From DAITMV01 sp046318595 (GTDB taxonomy: Bacteria; Pseudomonadota; Gammaproteobacteria; Burkholderiales; Burkholderiaceae_B), in the NCBI GenBank assembly GCA_046318595.1, contig JBKCTV010000041.1, positions 1 to 41,425 of the forward strand: 41,425 nucleotides of DNA, in the 5' to 3' direction. Both the position numbers and the translations under genes were made by a program. Shown one piece after another: positions 1 to 6,135 of the stretch. Position 1 is the stretch's first letter. Each line of letters starts with the position of its first letter. Below the pieces are notes generated by a model that ran no database searches, was not told the origin of the DNA, and saw only the letters and a list, made by a program, of their open reading frames with translations.

Positions 1-1
1 A

Positions 2-109
2 ATCACGCATCACTGCGAAATTCTGGAAACCGGCAATGATTCATACCGATTCAAGCAACGCAAAGGCCGCGCTTCGAACAATGCCAAAGTGGAAAATATT
101 GGACGCTGA
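2..109 (+). pseudogene. istB: IS21-family helper ATPase IstB, C-terminal end (cut by window edge)
   Basis: The open frame from base 2 to a TGA at 107-109 reads ITHHCEILETGNDSYRFKQR and continues to the stop. This resembles the usual C-terminus of IstB-like ATP-binding proteins, which assist the IS21 transposase IstA. Only about 35 residues are visible, so the AAA+ core (Walker A and B) and istA would lie left of the window. The stop codon falls inside the first of two 24-bp terminal repeats, as expected where istB runs up to the right end of an IS21 element. Whether the rest of the element is intact cannot be seen. The family call rests on recall of the C-terminal pattern plus the terminal repeats. 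Confidence 0.6.
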
Positions 110-139
110 TTGGTGGAAAGTTTTGGATGCTGATTGACA
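89..139 (+). mobile_element. Right end of an IS21-family insertion sequence, two terminal repeats
   Basis: Two tandem 24-bp units, 89-112 and 113-136, differ at only 3 positions (GTGGAAA..TTGGAYGCTGATTG). The second is followed by ACA, giving a terminus TGATTGACA at 131-139. IS21-family elements are known for multiple subterminal repeats and ends terminating in CA. The partial istB frame ends inside the first unit. The target duplication cannot be checked because the left end is outside the window. Confidence 0.6.
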
Positions 140-337
140 AACCACGGAACAACAGAGCTTGTTGCGGAATGGTTCAAATCACGCATTGGCCTGGGCGCTA
201 CTCGCGTGGCAGCGACCGACAACAACGCCGCTGGAATGGTAGAAGAACTAACGAAACTTGCTGCCCTTCATCAGGAGGGAATTCTCTCGGAAGAGGAGTT
301 TGTCGCCGCAAAGCGGAAGCTCATTGGGCTCACCTAA
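134..337 (+). pseudogene. SHOCT-domain protein, C-terminal fragment truncated by the IS21 end
   Basis: The frame ends in EELTKLAALHQEGILSEEEF, then continues to a terminal leucine-rich KLIGLT. This is a typical SHOCT (short C-terminal) domain: an amphipathic helix, a G-I-L turn, then an E-E-F helix. SHOCT domains usually form the last 30 or so residues of a longer protein. Here the frame is closed immediately upstream by a TGA at 131-133, and the first possible start is a TTG at 134 that lies within the IS terminus (131-139). The simplest reading is that the IS insertion removed the N-terminal part. A short protein started from the TTG cannot be excluded, but no clear ribosome binding site is present. 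SHOCT itself has no assigned catalytic function. Confidence 0.5.
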
Positions 338-355
338 GAGAAGGCATCTCCATGC

Positions 356-511
356 ATGTCACCGTTCCTATGTTTGAGAAAGGCCGCAGTTTCGTCATGG
401 CTGGGCGATCTCATTGATTTTGAGAAGCAAGCTGCTGATTTGCACGTAGATCAGTTGCATCACGAAATCGTCGACAGGCTACCCGAGTTGAATGAACAGC
501 TTTCGGAGTAG
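356..511 (+). CDS. Small hypothetical protein, 51 aa
   Basis: ATG at 356, TAG at 509-511, 51 codons. The product is acidic and helix-prone; it contains WLGDLIDFEKQAADLHVDQL and then a stretch rich in H, E, L and D ending NEQLSE. A GAAGG motif lies about 10 bases before the ATG. The gene begins 18 bases after the stop of the SHOCT fragment on the same strand, so it probably belonged to the same transcript. The amino-acid composition looks like real coding rather than chance reading. I do not recognise the family and assign no function. Overlapping frames here are shorter or less protein-like. Confidence 0.45.
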   Translation: MSPFLCLRKAAVSSWLGDLIDFEKQAADLHVDQLHHEIVDRLPELNEQLSE

Positions 512-616
512 AATACAACGATCGGGTAGCAGGGATTTTCTAGCTCCCAGCCCTACATCGTCCGGTGTTCAGCGCCATAAAAAGGTCGCAAAAATACCGT
601 GCTAACTAATCGATGG

Positions 617-633
617 CTCACCCAATGGGTGAG
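617..633. promoter_or_regulatory. 17-bp perfect palindrome upstream of a small gene (possible operator)
   Basis: CTCACCCA-A-TGGGTGAG, 8-bp arms around a single central base. The arms are too close for a stable RNA hairpin, so a dimeric DNA-binding protein site is more likely than a terminator. It lies about 90 bases upstream of the unknown gene starting near 727. No regulator is identifiable from the window. Confidence 0.3.
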
Positions 634-726
634 TGGTTTAAAAGGCCACAACCCGCGCCAATACTGAGTTTCCAGCGGATTTGGTAAAGCCAACTGAGGA
701 ATCTAGGTTCAATGGAGCCAACAACT

Positions 727-972
727 ATGCAGCCAGGTATCAAATACAAAGTCACTAGCTCGTCCAATGGGCAAGCCGTCGGGCACTTCCTAGACAACAT
801 CTACTACGAGCCATACGGGAGTGAGAAGCGCCTCGGGCACATCGACGACCAAAGCAATCTCGTTTACTACCTTGTAAAGCCTGGAGAAACTCCCAGCGTT
901 CGCGGCAACTACTGCGCTGGTGAACTTGTTCGGGAAGACGGGTTTCGCTTCTTAGTGGCACCAGATGCCTAA
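727..972 (+). CDS. Hypothetical protein, 81 aa
   Basis: The frame runs from ATG 712 or 727 to a TAA at 970-972. I prefer 727 because a GGAG lies about 10 bases before it; with the upstream ATG the product is 86 aa. It reads MQPGIKYKVTSSSNGQAVGH and has several short beta-type segments with recurring aromatic pairs (IYYEPY, LVYYLV, FRFLV) and G-x-x-V/I turns. This suggests a small all-beta domain. There is no signal peptide or membrane segment and a single cysteine. I do not recognise the family. It stands alone between the SHOCT remnant and the IS91 remnant, in accessory DNA. Confidence 0.45.
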   Translation: MQPGIKYKVTSSSNGQAVGHFLDNIYYEPYGSEKRLGHIDDQSNLVYYLVKPGETPSVRGNYCAGELVREDGFRFLVAPDA

Positions 973-983
973 GGAGTAAGGTT

Positions 984-1005
984 AGATCGTGCGAAGCCAC
1001 GATCT
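984..1005 (+). terminator. Stem-loop after the 81-aa hypothetical gene
   Basis: AGATCGTG-CGAAGC-CACGATCT, a perfect 8-bp stem with a 6-base loop, 12 bases after the stop codon at 972. No T-run follows, so it is at best a weak intrinsic terminator or an mRNA 3' end stabiliser. Bases 1006-1384 hold nothing I can assign; open frames there lack protein-like features. Confidence 0.35.
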
Positions 1006-1384
1006 GAACCGTTTGTTGGACAAGCCCGGATTCAATGCGCGTGTTTTTTCTCGCTATGGAAATATCTCTTTGACGGTCACGGCGTTCTGCGGCCAATTCG
1101 ATCTCCGCAATTGACCGCCGTCGTCACCATCGTCGCCCTTGCGGCGACGTCCCCACTGTAAAGCCGTCAAGCGATGCAATGCCCGACGGTTTTGTTCGAT
1201 TTCACCGTATTTCAGGCCGACCGATTCCCTCTGCCCAAGAATGCAGATCGGGGGCAATGCCCTGTGTCGTGCGCTACATGTTCATCTCCGCGTTGGTTGC
1301 CGTCGCTCACCCATGCGTTGCCGGTGGTTGGTGCGTCCGTGGCGTTTTGATGCGCGTTCGCACGACCTTCTTTACCCCGCCATG

Positions 1385-1630
1385 TCAATCAGCATGCAAA
1401 AAACCATAGTTGCGTGCGCGGCGAAATCCCTTGGGTAAAATGTGTTGCAAGACCAGGCGCAGAAATTGCACACCGCTGACGGTGCGAGTTTCCCATCGCC
1501 CCGTTTTCCCGTTGCGATAACGGAACGTCACCTGATTGTTTTTGCACACGAGGATGTCTTTTTCCCGGATCACGCCACGGTATAAATAGCGCCCCGGATA
1601 CACCGGCGCTTGCGCGCCTGAACCGACGGC
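1385..1630 (-). pseudogene. IS91-family (Y2) transposase remnant
   Basis: Reading leftwards, the frame gives VGSGAQAPVYPGRYLYRGVI, then REKDILVCKNN, a KTGRWETRT stretch, and LQHILPKGFRRARNYGFLHAD followed by a stop. These blocks (VGSG..A..YLGRYLYRGVI, LLQHVLPKGFRRARDYGFLH) are characteristic of the C-terminal half of IS91-type rolling-circle transposases. The catalytic two-tyrosine region and the N-terminal zinc finger are absent, because the frame is closed at 1643-1645. Homology ends abruptly after GFLH, where the next 13 bases equal the terminus of the IS21 element at the left edge. This is a dead fragment. Confidence 0.75.
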
Positions 1631-1648
1631 CCATAGGCACCGTCAGGC

Positions 1649-2065
1649 CTATGCCAGCGCAAATGGATTGAAAACTTCTAGCCCGAGGGCATTGAAGTCA
1701 CTGACATTTCTCGTTGCGACCGTCAATCCGTGCACTTTCGCTGTGGCTGCGATCATGGCATCTTCATAGAGCGTATCGGATTTCCGGTGCATCAATCTCG
1801 CCCACGCCCTGAAGATGGCGGCATCCATCGGCAAGACGTTATATGCGTCAGCCAACAATTCCAGCCAAGCTTCAATTTCTTGGGCTCTGCCAGGGTCTTG
1901 TTCTCGCGTCAACTCAATACCTGCTTGTATCTCACCAAGGGTCACAGCTGAAAGGTACAGTTGGGCGTCTTCAATCGATTCCAGCCAAGCAACCACGCCT
2001 CCATGTGAGCGCTGCTTGCGCAGCTCAGAAACCACATTCGTGTCAAGCAAATACCTGCTCTTCAC
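1649..2065 (-). CDS. vapC: PIN-domain toxin, VapC/FitB type
   Basis: 138 aa. It begins MKSRYLLDTNVVSELRK, with the first acidic residue of the PIN nuclease site in LLDTNV. It contains an acidic E in TLGEIQAGI, then YEDAMIAATA and LTVATRNVSDF, which supply the remaining conserved acidic positions (D in EDAMIAA and D in VSDF). PIN toxins are Mg-dependent RNases, usually cutting tRNA or rRNA, and are silenced by the adjacent antitoxin. The length fits the family (about 130-140 aa). Its start overlaps the upstream antitoxin by 4 bp (2062-2065), so translation is probably coupled. It lies between IS scars and purB, typical for a mobile addiction module. All key residues appear present, so it is probably functional. 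Confidence 0.9.
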   Translation of the reverse strand: MKSRYLLDTNVVSELRKQRSHGGVVAWLESIEDAQLYLSAVTLGEIQAGIELTREQDPGRAQEIEAWLELLADAYNVLPMDAAIFRAWARLMHRKSDTLYEDAMIAATAKVHGLTVATRNVSDFNALGLEVFNPFALA

Positions 2066-2319
2066 AGCATCGGCTCCACATTGCGGCGCTTCGCGCTCCC
2101 TCGTGCTGGCACGATCAAGTCGGAACGAGCTTGGTCAGAGAGCAGCAACTGCTTCAAAGAGGGGCGTGCAGCAGACTGCAAACGGCGCCATTCTTGCACC
2201 GGCACAAGTACTGCCGCTTCAGCGCCTCTCCTTGTTACCATCTGCGGCCCCTGCACGAGGCATGCATCCAAGAACTCGCTAAAACGCGCTTTCGCATCCT
2301 GAACTGGCCATGTATGCAT
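2062..2319 (-). CDS. PhD/YefM-type antitoxin
   Basis: Starting at ATG 2319 the product is 85 aa and reads MHTWPVQDAKARFSEFLDAC. This is the standard PhD/YefM N-terminal DNA-binding fold (W-x-x-x-D-A-K-x-x-x-S-x-L/F), followed by GPQMVTRRGAEAAVLVPVQEW. The C-terminal part after about residue 60 is charged and would wrap the toxin. An alternative ATG at 2343 adds 8 residues that do not fit the family; GGGG lies about 6 bases before the chosen start. Such antitoxins neutralise the partner PIN toxin and autorepress the operon. The pairing of a PhD antitoxin with a VapC/FitB toxin is common. Confidence 0.88.
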   Translation of the reverse strand: MHTWPVQDAKARFSEFLDACLVQGPQMVTRRGAEAAVLVPVQEWRRLQSAARPSLKQLLLSDQARSDLIVPARGSAKRRNVEPML

Positions 2320-2539
2320 AGCAACCCCAATCAAACTAGTCATTTAACCAGTCTGCCATTGTTTGCTGCACATGTCAAACGACTTCTGGCATCGATGAAC
2401 AATGCGTTGGACCGCATCAAAAACGCACCTGGTCAGGCCAAAAGTGTCCATTTAGGGCCTGTCGTATAACTCGGGCGTGGCCTCGGTTCGACTGGCTTGA
2501 ACGTCACATTGAGCCGCAGTTGCAACAGCGCGATCGTGC

Positions 2540-2568
2540 TTTTTGCAAACGACCGGGCGGGTTACAAT
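2540..2568 (+). promoter_or_regulatory. Candidate sigma-70 promoter of purB
   Basis: A good -10 TACAAT at 2563-2568 follows a poor -35 (TTTTTG, 2540-2545) with 17-bp spacing, 34 bases before the purB ATG. The wider stretch 2344-2539 has no gene that I can support. Confidence 0.35.
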
Positions 2569-2602
2569 ACCGCATTCCCAGCCCACCTTGTCTGTACGTT
2601 CG

Positions 2603-3979
2603 ATGATCGACCCCCAACTTCTCTCCGCGCTTACCGCCCTGTCGCCGCTCGACGGCCGTTACCGCGGGCGGCTCGCTGGCCTGCGGCCGCTGCTGTCCGA
2701 GGCCGGATTCATGCGCTTTCGCGTGCAGGTCGAAATCGAGTGGCTCAAGTCTCTGGCCGAGGCCGGGCTGCCCGAACTACCGGCGTTTTCCGCCGCCGCG
2801 CACCAGATTCTGGATGGGTTGGTCAGGGACTTCTCGTTGCTCGATGCGGAACGCATCAAAACCTTCGAAGCGACGACCAACCACGACGTGAAAGCCGTGG
2901 AGTACTTCATCAAGGAAAAACTGGCGGCGCATCCCGAGCTGGCGCAAGCCGCGGAGTTCGTGCATTTTGCCTGCACCTCGGAAGATATCAACAACGTGTC
3001 GCATGCCTTGATGCTGCAGGCTGTGCGGCGCGACGTGCTGGATCCGGCTCTGGCCGAGCTGGAGGCCCGCCTGCGCGCCGAAGCGCATCGCTTCGCGGAA
3101 GTGCCAATGCTGTCGCGCACGCACGGCCAGCCGGCGAGCCCGACGACGCTCGGCAAAGAGTTCGCCAACATGACCTACCGCCTGCAAAAGGCGCGGACGC
3201 TACTGGCCCAGGTCGAGCTGCCGGCCAAGATGAACGGCGCGGTCGGCAATTTCAATGCCCATCTGGCGGCCTACCCCGAAGTCGACTGGCCTGCGCTGAG
3301 CCGCCGGCTGATCGACAAGCTGGGACTGAGCTTCAACCCGTACACGATACAAATCGAACCGCACGACGGCATTGCGGCATTCGCCGATGCGTTGGCACGG
3401 ATCAATACCATTCTGTTGGATATCTGCCGCGACTTATGGGGCTATGTGTCGCTGGGTTACTTCAAGCAGCGACTGAAAGCAGGCGAAGTCGGCTCGTCGA
3501 CGATGCCGCATAAAGTCAATCCGATAGACTTCGAAAACGCCGAAGGCAATCTGGGGGTGGCCAACGCCCTGCTCAAGCATTTAAGCGAAAAGCTGCCCGT
3601 TTCGCGCTGGCAGCGCGACTTGACGGACTCCACGGTGCTGCGCAACCTGGGCGTGGCGCTCGGCTACGGCGTGCTGGCTTATGACAGCTGCTTGCGGGGC
3701 TTGAGTAAGCTGGAGGTCAACGTGACAGCGATCGATGCGGATCTGGACGAAGCCTGGGAACTCTTGGCCGAACCGGTGCAAACGGTCATGCGCCGCTATG
3801 GTTTGCCGCAGCCGTACGAACAGCTCAAAGCCCTGACGCGGGGTCAGGGCATCACCCGCGAAGCCTTGCAGGGTTTCATTGCCCAGCTTGCGCTGCCTGC
3901 CGAGGCCAAGCAGGCCTTGCTGGCCTTGACGCCGCGCACCTACCTCGGCCTGGCGGTCGATCTGGCACGCGCGGTTTGA
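2603..3979 (+). CDS. purB: Adenylosuccinate lyase
   Basis: 458 aa. PurB cleaves SAICAR to AICAR plus fumarate and adenylosuccinate to AMP plus fumarate, so it acts twice in purine synthesis. The fumarase/aspartase-superfamily signature SSTMPHKVNPIDFENAEGN is present, as is an upstream catalytic region with FVHFACTSEDINN and MLSRTHGQPASPTTLG. The length matches the bacterial PurB group that includes the E. coli enzyme (about 456 aa). The ATG at 2603 is chosen because the product begins MIDPQLLSALTALSPLDGRY, the usual start; a longer frame from 2543 adds 20 unrelated residues. No strong ribosome binding site is visible. queA follows 27 bases downstream on the same strand. Confidence 0.97.
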   Translation: MIDPQLLSALTALSPLDGRYRGRLAGLRPLLSEAGFMRFRVQVEIEWLKSLAEAGLPELPAFSAAAHQILDGLVRDFSLLDAERIKTFEATTNHDVKAVEYFIKEKLAAHPELAQAAEFVHFACTSEDINNVSHALMLQAVRRDVLDPALAELEARLRAEAHRFAEVPMLSRTHGQPASPTTLGKEFANMTYRLQKARTLLAQVELPAKMNGAVGNFNAHLAAYPEVDWPALSRRLIDKLGLSFNPYTIQIEPHDGIAAFADALARINTILLDICRDLWGYVSLGYFKQRLKAGEVGSSTMPHKVNPIDFENAEGNLGVANALLKHLSEKLPVSRWQRDLTDSTVLRNLGVALGYGVLAYDSCLRGLSKLEVNVTAIDADLDEAWELLAEPVQTVMRRYGLPQPYEQLKALTRGQGITREALQGFIAQLALPAEAKQALLALTPRTYLGLAVDLARAV

Positions 3980-4006
3980 GCAAGCTCTTGATAGGTGGAC
4001 TGAGCG

Positions 4007-5050
4007 TTGACACCCAGCGACTTCGATTATGTTTTGCCCGCCGAGCTGATCGCCCAGCACCCCCCTGACGAGCGTGGCGCATCGCGGCTGTTGATCGTCG
4101 GCGACACTTTGCAGAATGCAGCCTTCGCTCATATAGTAGATTGTCTGCGGCCCGGCGATTTACTGGTATTCAACGACACCAAGGTCATTAAGGCACGCCT
4201 GCACGGTCGTAAAACGAGCGGCGGCGCAGTTGAAATTATGGTCGAGCGCGTGCTCGACGAACATCGGGCCCTGGCCATGATCCGCGCCAGCCACGCCCCC
4301 AAACCGGGCGCGGTGCTGCACTTCTCGGCAGGTTTGCAGGCCGAGGTCTTGGGCCGAGAAGGCATGCTGTATACCTTGCGGTTTTCCCGGTCGACGGGTA
4401 CCGGAGAAACCTTGCTCGACTGGCTGGCGGCATACGGCGAACTGCCCTTGCCTCCCTATATCACGCACGATCCGACCGCCGCTGACGAACAACGCTACCA
4501 AACCGTTTTCGCCCGAACACCCGGCGCCGTGGCCGCGCCGACGGCGGGGCTGCATTTCACCGACGCTTTGCTCACGGCGCTGACTGCCCGCGGTGTTGCC
4601 CAGGCAAGCCTCACCTTGCATGTGGGCGCGGGCACATTTCAACCAGTCAAGGTGGATGACATCGCCGAGCATGTGATGCACAGCGAACGTTTCTCGATTC
4701 CGGCGGCAACCATCCAGGCCATCGCGGCGACTCGCGAGGCTGGCGGCCGTGTCGTCGCGGTTGGCACGACCAGCCTGCGTGCGCTGGAGTCATGGGCCGT
4801 CGGCAAGCAAGGCGAAACCGATATTTTTATTAGGCCCGGGTTCGAATTCAAGATCGTGGACGCGCTGATCACCAATTTTCATTTGCCGAAAAGCACGCTG
4901 CTGATGCTGGTATCGGCTTTTGCCGGGACGGATCGCATCCGGGCGGCTTATCGCCATGCGGTGGCGGCGCGGTATCGGTTTTTCAGCTATGGAGATGCGA
5001 TGTGGCTGGAGCGGGCGGCGGATAGCGCTGGCGCAATGCTCATGAGCTAA
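4007..5050 (+). CDS. queA: S-adenosylmethionine:tRNA ribosyltransferase-isomerase
   Basis: 347 aa, cytoplasmic. QueA transfers and rearranges the ribosyl group of SAM onto preQ1 in tRNA to give epoxyqueuosine. Recognisable segments are the N-terminal SDFDYVLPAELIAQHP, then GDLLVFNDTKVIKARL, GAVAAPTAGLHFTDALL, LHVGAGTFQPV and FITNFHLPKSTLLMLVSAFAG-like C-terminal blocks (here ALITNFHLPKSTLLMLVSAF). The start is a TTG at 4007 with GGTGGA about 8 bases upstream; no ATG gives the conserved N-terminus. Length is normal. The usual neighbour tgt is not present; the next genes (secF, secD, yajC) are on the opposite strand, tail to tail. The 120-bp gap after queA shows no clear terminator. Confidence 0.96.
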   Translation: MTPSDFDYVLPAELIAQHPPDERGASRLLIVGDTLQNAAFAHIVDCLRPGDLLVFNDTKVIKARLHGRKTSGGAVEIMVERVLDEHRALAMIRASHAPKPGAVLHFSAGLQAEVLGREGMLYTLRFSRSTGTGETLLDWLAAYGELPLPPYITHDPTAADEQRYQTVFARTPGAVAAPTAGLHFTDALLTALTARGVAQASLTLHVGAGTFQPVKVDDIAEHVMHSERFSIPAATIQAIAATREAGGRVVAVGTTSLRALESWAVGKQGETDIFIRPGFEFKIVDALITNFHLPKSTLLMLVSAFAGTDRIRAAYRHAVAARYRFFSYGDAMWLERAADSAGAMLMS

Positions 5051-5170
5051 GGCTTACGCCGCTTTGCCCTGGCGCCACTGCTTGCGCCATGCAGATGGCC
5101 GGACGCTTTCTCGAGGGGGGTGCTCGGAGCCAGGGACAGCAACCGGCTCGATGCTGACAGCCCCATCGAA

Positions 5171-6124
5171 TCAGGGGGCTTCGACCAAGCCATCCTTTTT
5201 CGGCGCTTTGATCAGATCTTCGCGCGACACACCCAGCCACATCACGATCGGACTGGCGACGAGCACCGACGAATAGATACCGAACAAAATCCCGATGGTC
5301 AACGCCAACGCAAAATAATGCAGCGTCGGCCCACCAAAAAACAGCATCGAGGTAACCATCAACTGCGTCGATCCGTGCGTGATGACCGTGCGGGAAATAG
5401 TACTCGTAATGGCGTGGTTGATAACGTCGGGCACCGACATTTTGCGCACCTTACGGAAAGTTTCGCGAATCCGGTCGAAGACCACCACGGATTCATTCAC
5501 GGAATACCCCAGCACTGCGAGTACCGCCGCCAACACAGACAACGAAAACTCCCACTGAAAAAAGGCGAAAAATCCGAGAATGATGATGACATCGTGCAGA
5601 TTGGCGATGATCGCAGCAACCGCGAACTTCCATTCGAAGCGGATGGCCAGATAGATCATGATGCCGATAACCACCATGCCCAGCGCCAACGCACCATGCT
5701 GTGCCAACTCTTTGCCGACCTGAGGGCCAACATACTCGACCCGCATGACCTTGGGCGATGGGCCACCGGCGGCCAGAATGCTCTGCTGAAACTTGGCCGT
5801 GTCGAGTTTGCCGGCCGTGGCGATCGCGGGCAAACCGGCGTCTTTGGCAGCCAGACGAACGATGACCTCACGGCTGGTACCGAAATTTTGCACTTGCGGC
5901 TCGGTAACGCCCGCAGTGCTCAGCGCCCGCCGTAAAGACTCGAGGTCGGGCGCCTGGGCGTATTGCGCTTCCAGCACGACCCCGCCGGTGAACTCGACGC
6001 TGAAGTTGAGGCCTCGCAGCACCAGAAATACGACCGCAGCGACGAAGCTAAGCAATGAGATCACGTTGAAGGTCAACGCATGCCGCATGAACGGAATATC
6101 GCGGCGTATTCTGAAAAACTCCAT
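5171..6124 (-). CDS. secF: Protein translocase subunit SecF
   Basis: 317 aa inner-membrane protein, partner of SecD. It begins MEFFRIRRDIPFMRHALTFN with TM1 around 18-37. A periplasmic P4 domain (FSVEFTGGVVLEAQY... to about 135) is followed by five TM helices, including GYSVNESVVVFDRIRETFR, the conserved SecF motif in the proton path. The C-terminal TMs contain TLHYFALALTIGILFGIYSS. SecDF uses the proton-motive force to pull proteins out of the SecYEG channel. It lies 11 bp downstream of secD in the yajC-secD-secF operon. Its end is convergent with queA. Confidence 0.97.
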   Translation of the reverse strand: MEFFRIRRDIPFMRHALTFNVISLLSFVAAVVFLVLRGLNFSVEFTGGVVLEAQYAQAPDLESLRRALSTAGVTEPQVQNFGTSREVIVRLAAKDAGLPAIATAGKLDTAKFQQSILAAGGPSPKVMRVEYVGPQVGKELAQHGALALGMVVIGIMIYLAIRFEWKFAVAAIIANLHDVIIILGFFAFFQWEFSLSVLAAVLAVLGYSVNESVVVFDRIRETFRKVRKMSVPDVINHAITSTISRTVITHGSTQLMVTSMLFFGGPTLHYFALALTIGILFGIYSSVLVASPIVMWLGVSREDLIKAPKKDGLVEAP

Positions 6125-6135
6125 GGCGCTGCTCC

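Noticed and set aside
1139..1438. A 99-codon plus-strand frame in the scar zone
   Set aside because: Arg/Cys/His-rich composition, no ribosome binding site, and overlap with the IS91 remnant on the other strand; treated as chance.
2497..3513. A 338-codon plus-strand frame overlapping purB
   Set aside because: It is an out-of-frame, Arg/Ala-rich shadow of purB.
5051..5170. Bidirectional terminator between queA and secF
   Set aside because: Short inverted stretches (GGCG...CGCC) exist but no convincing stem followed by a T-run on either strand.
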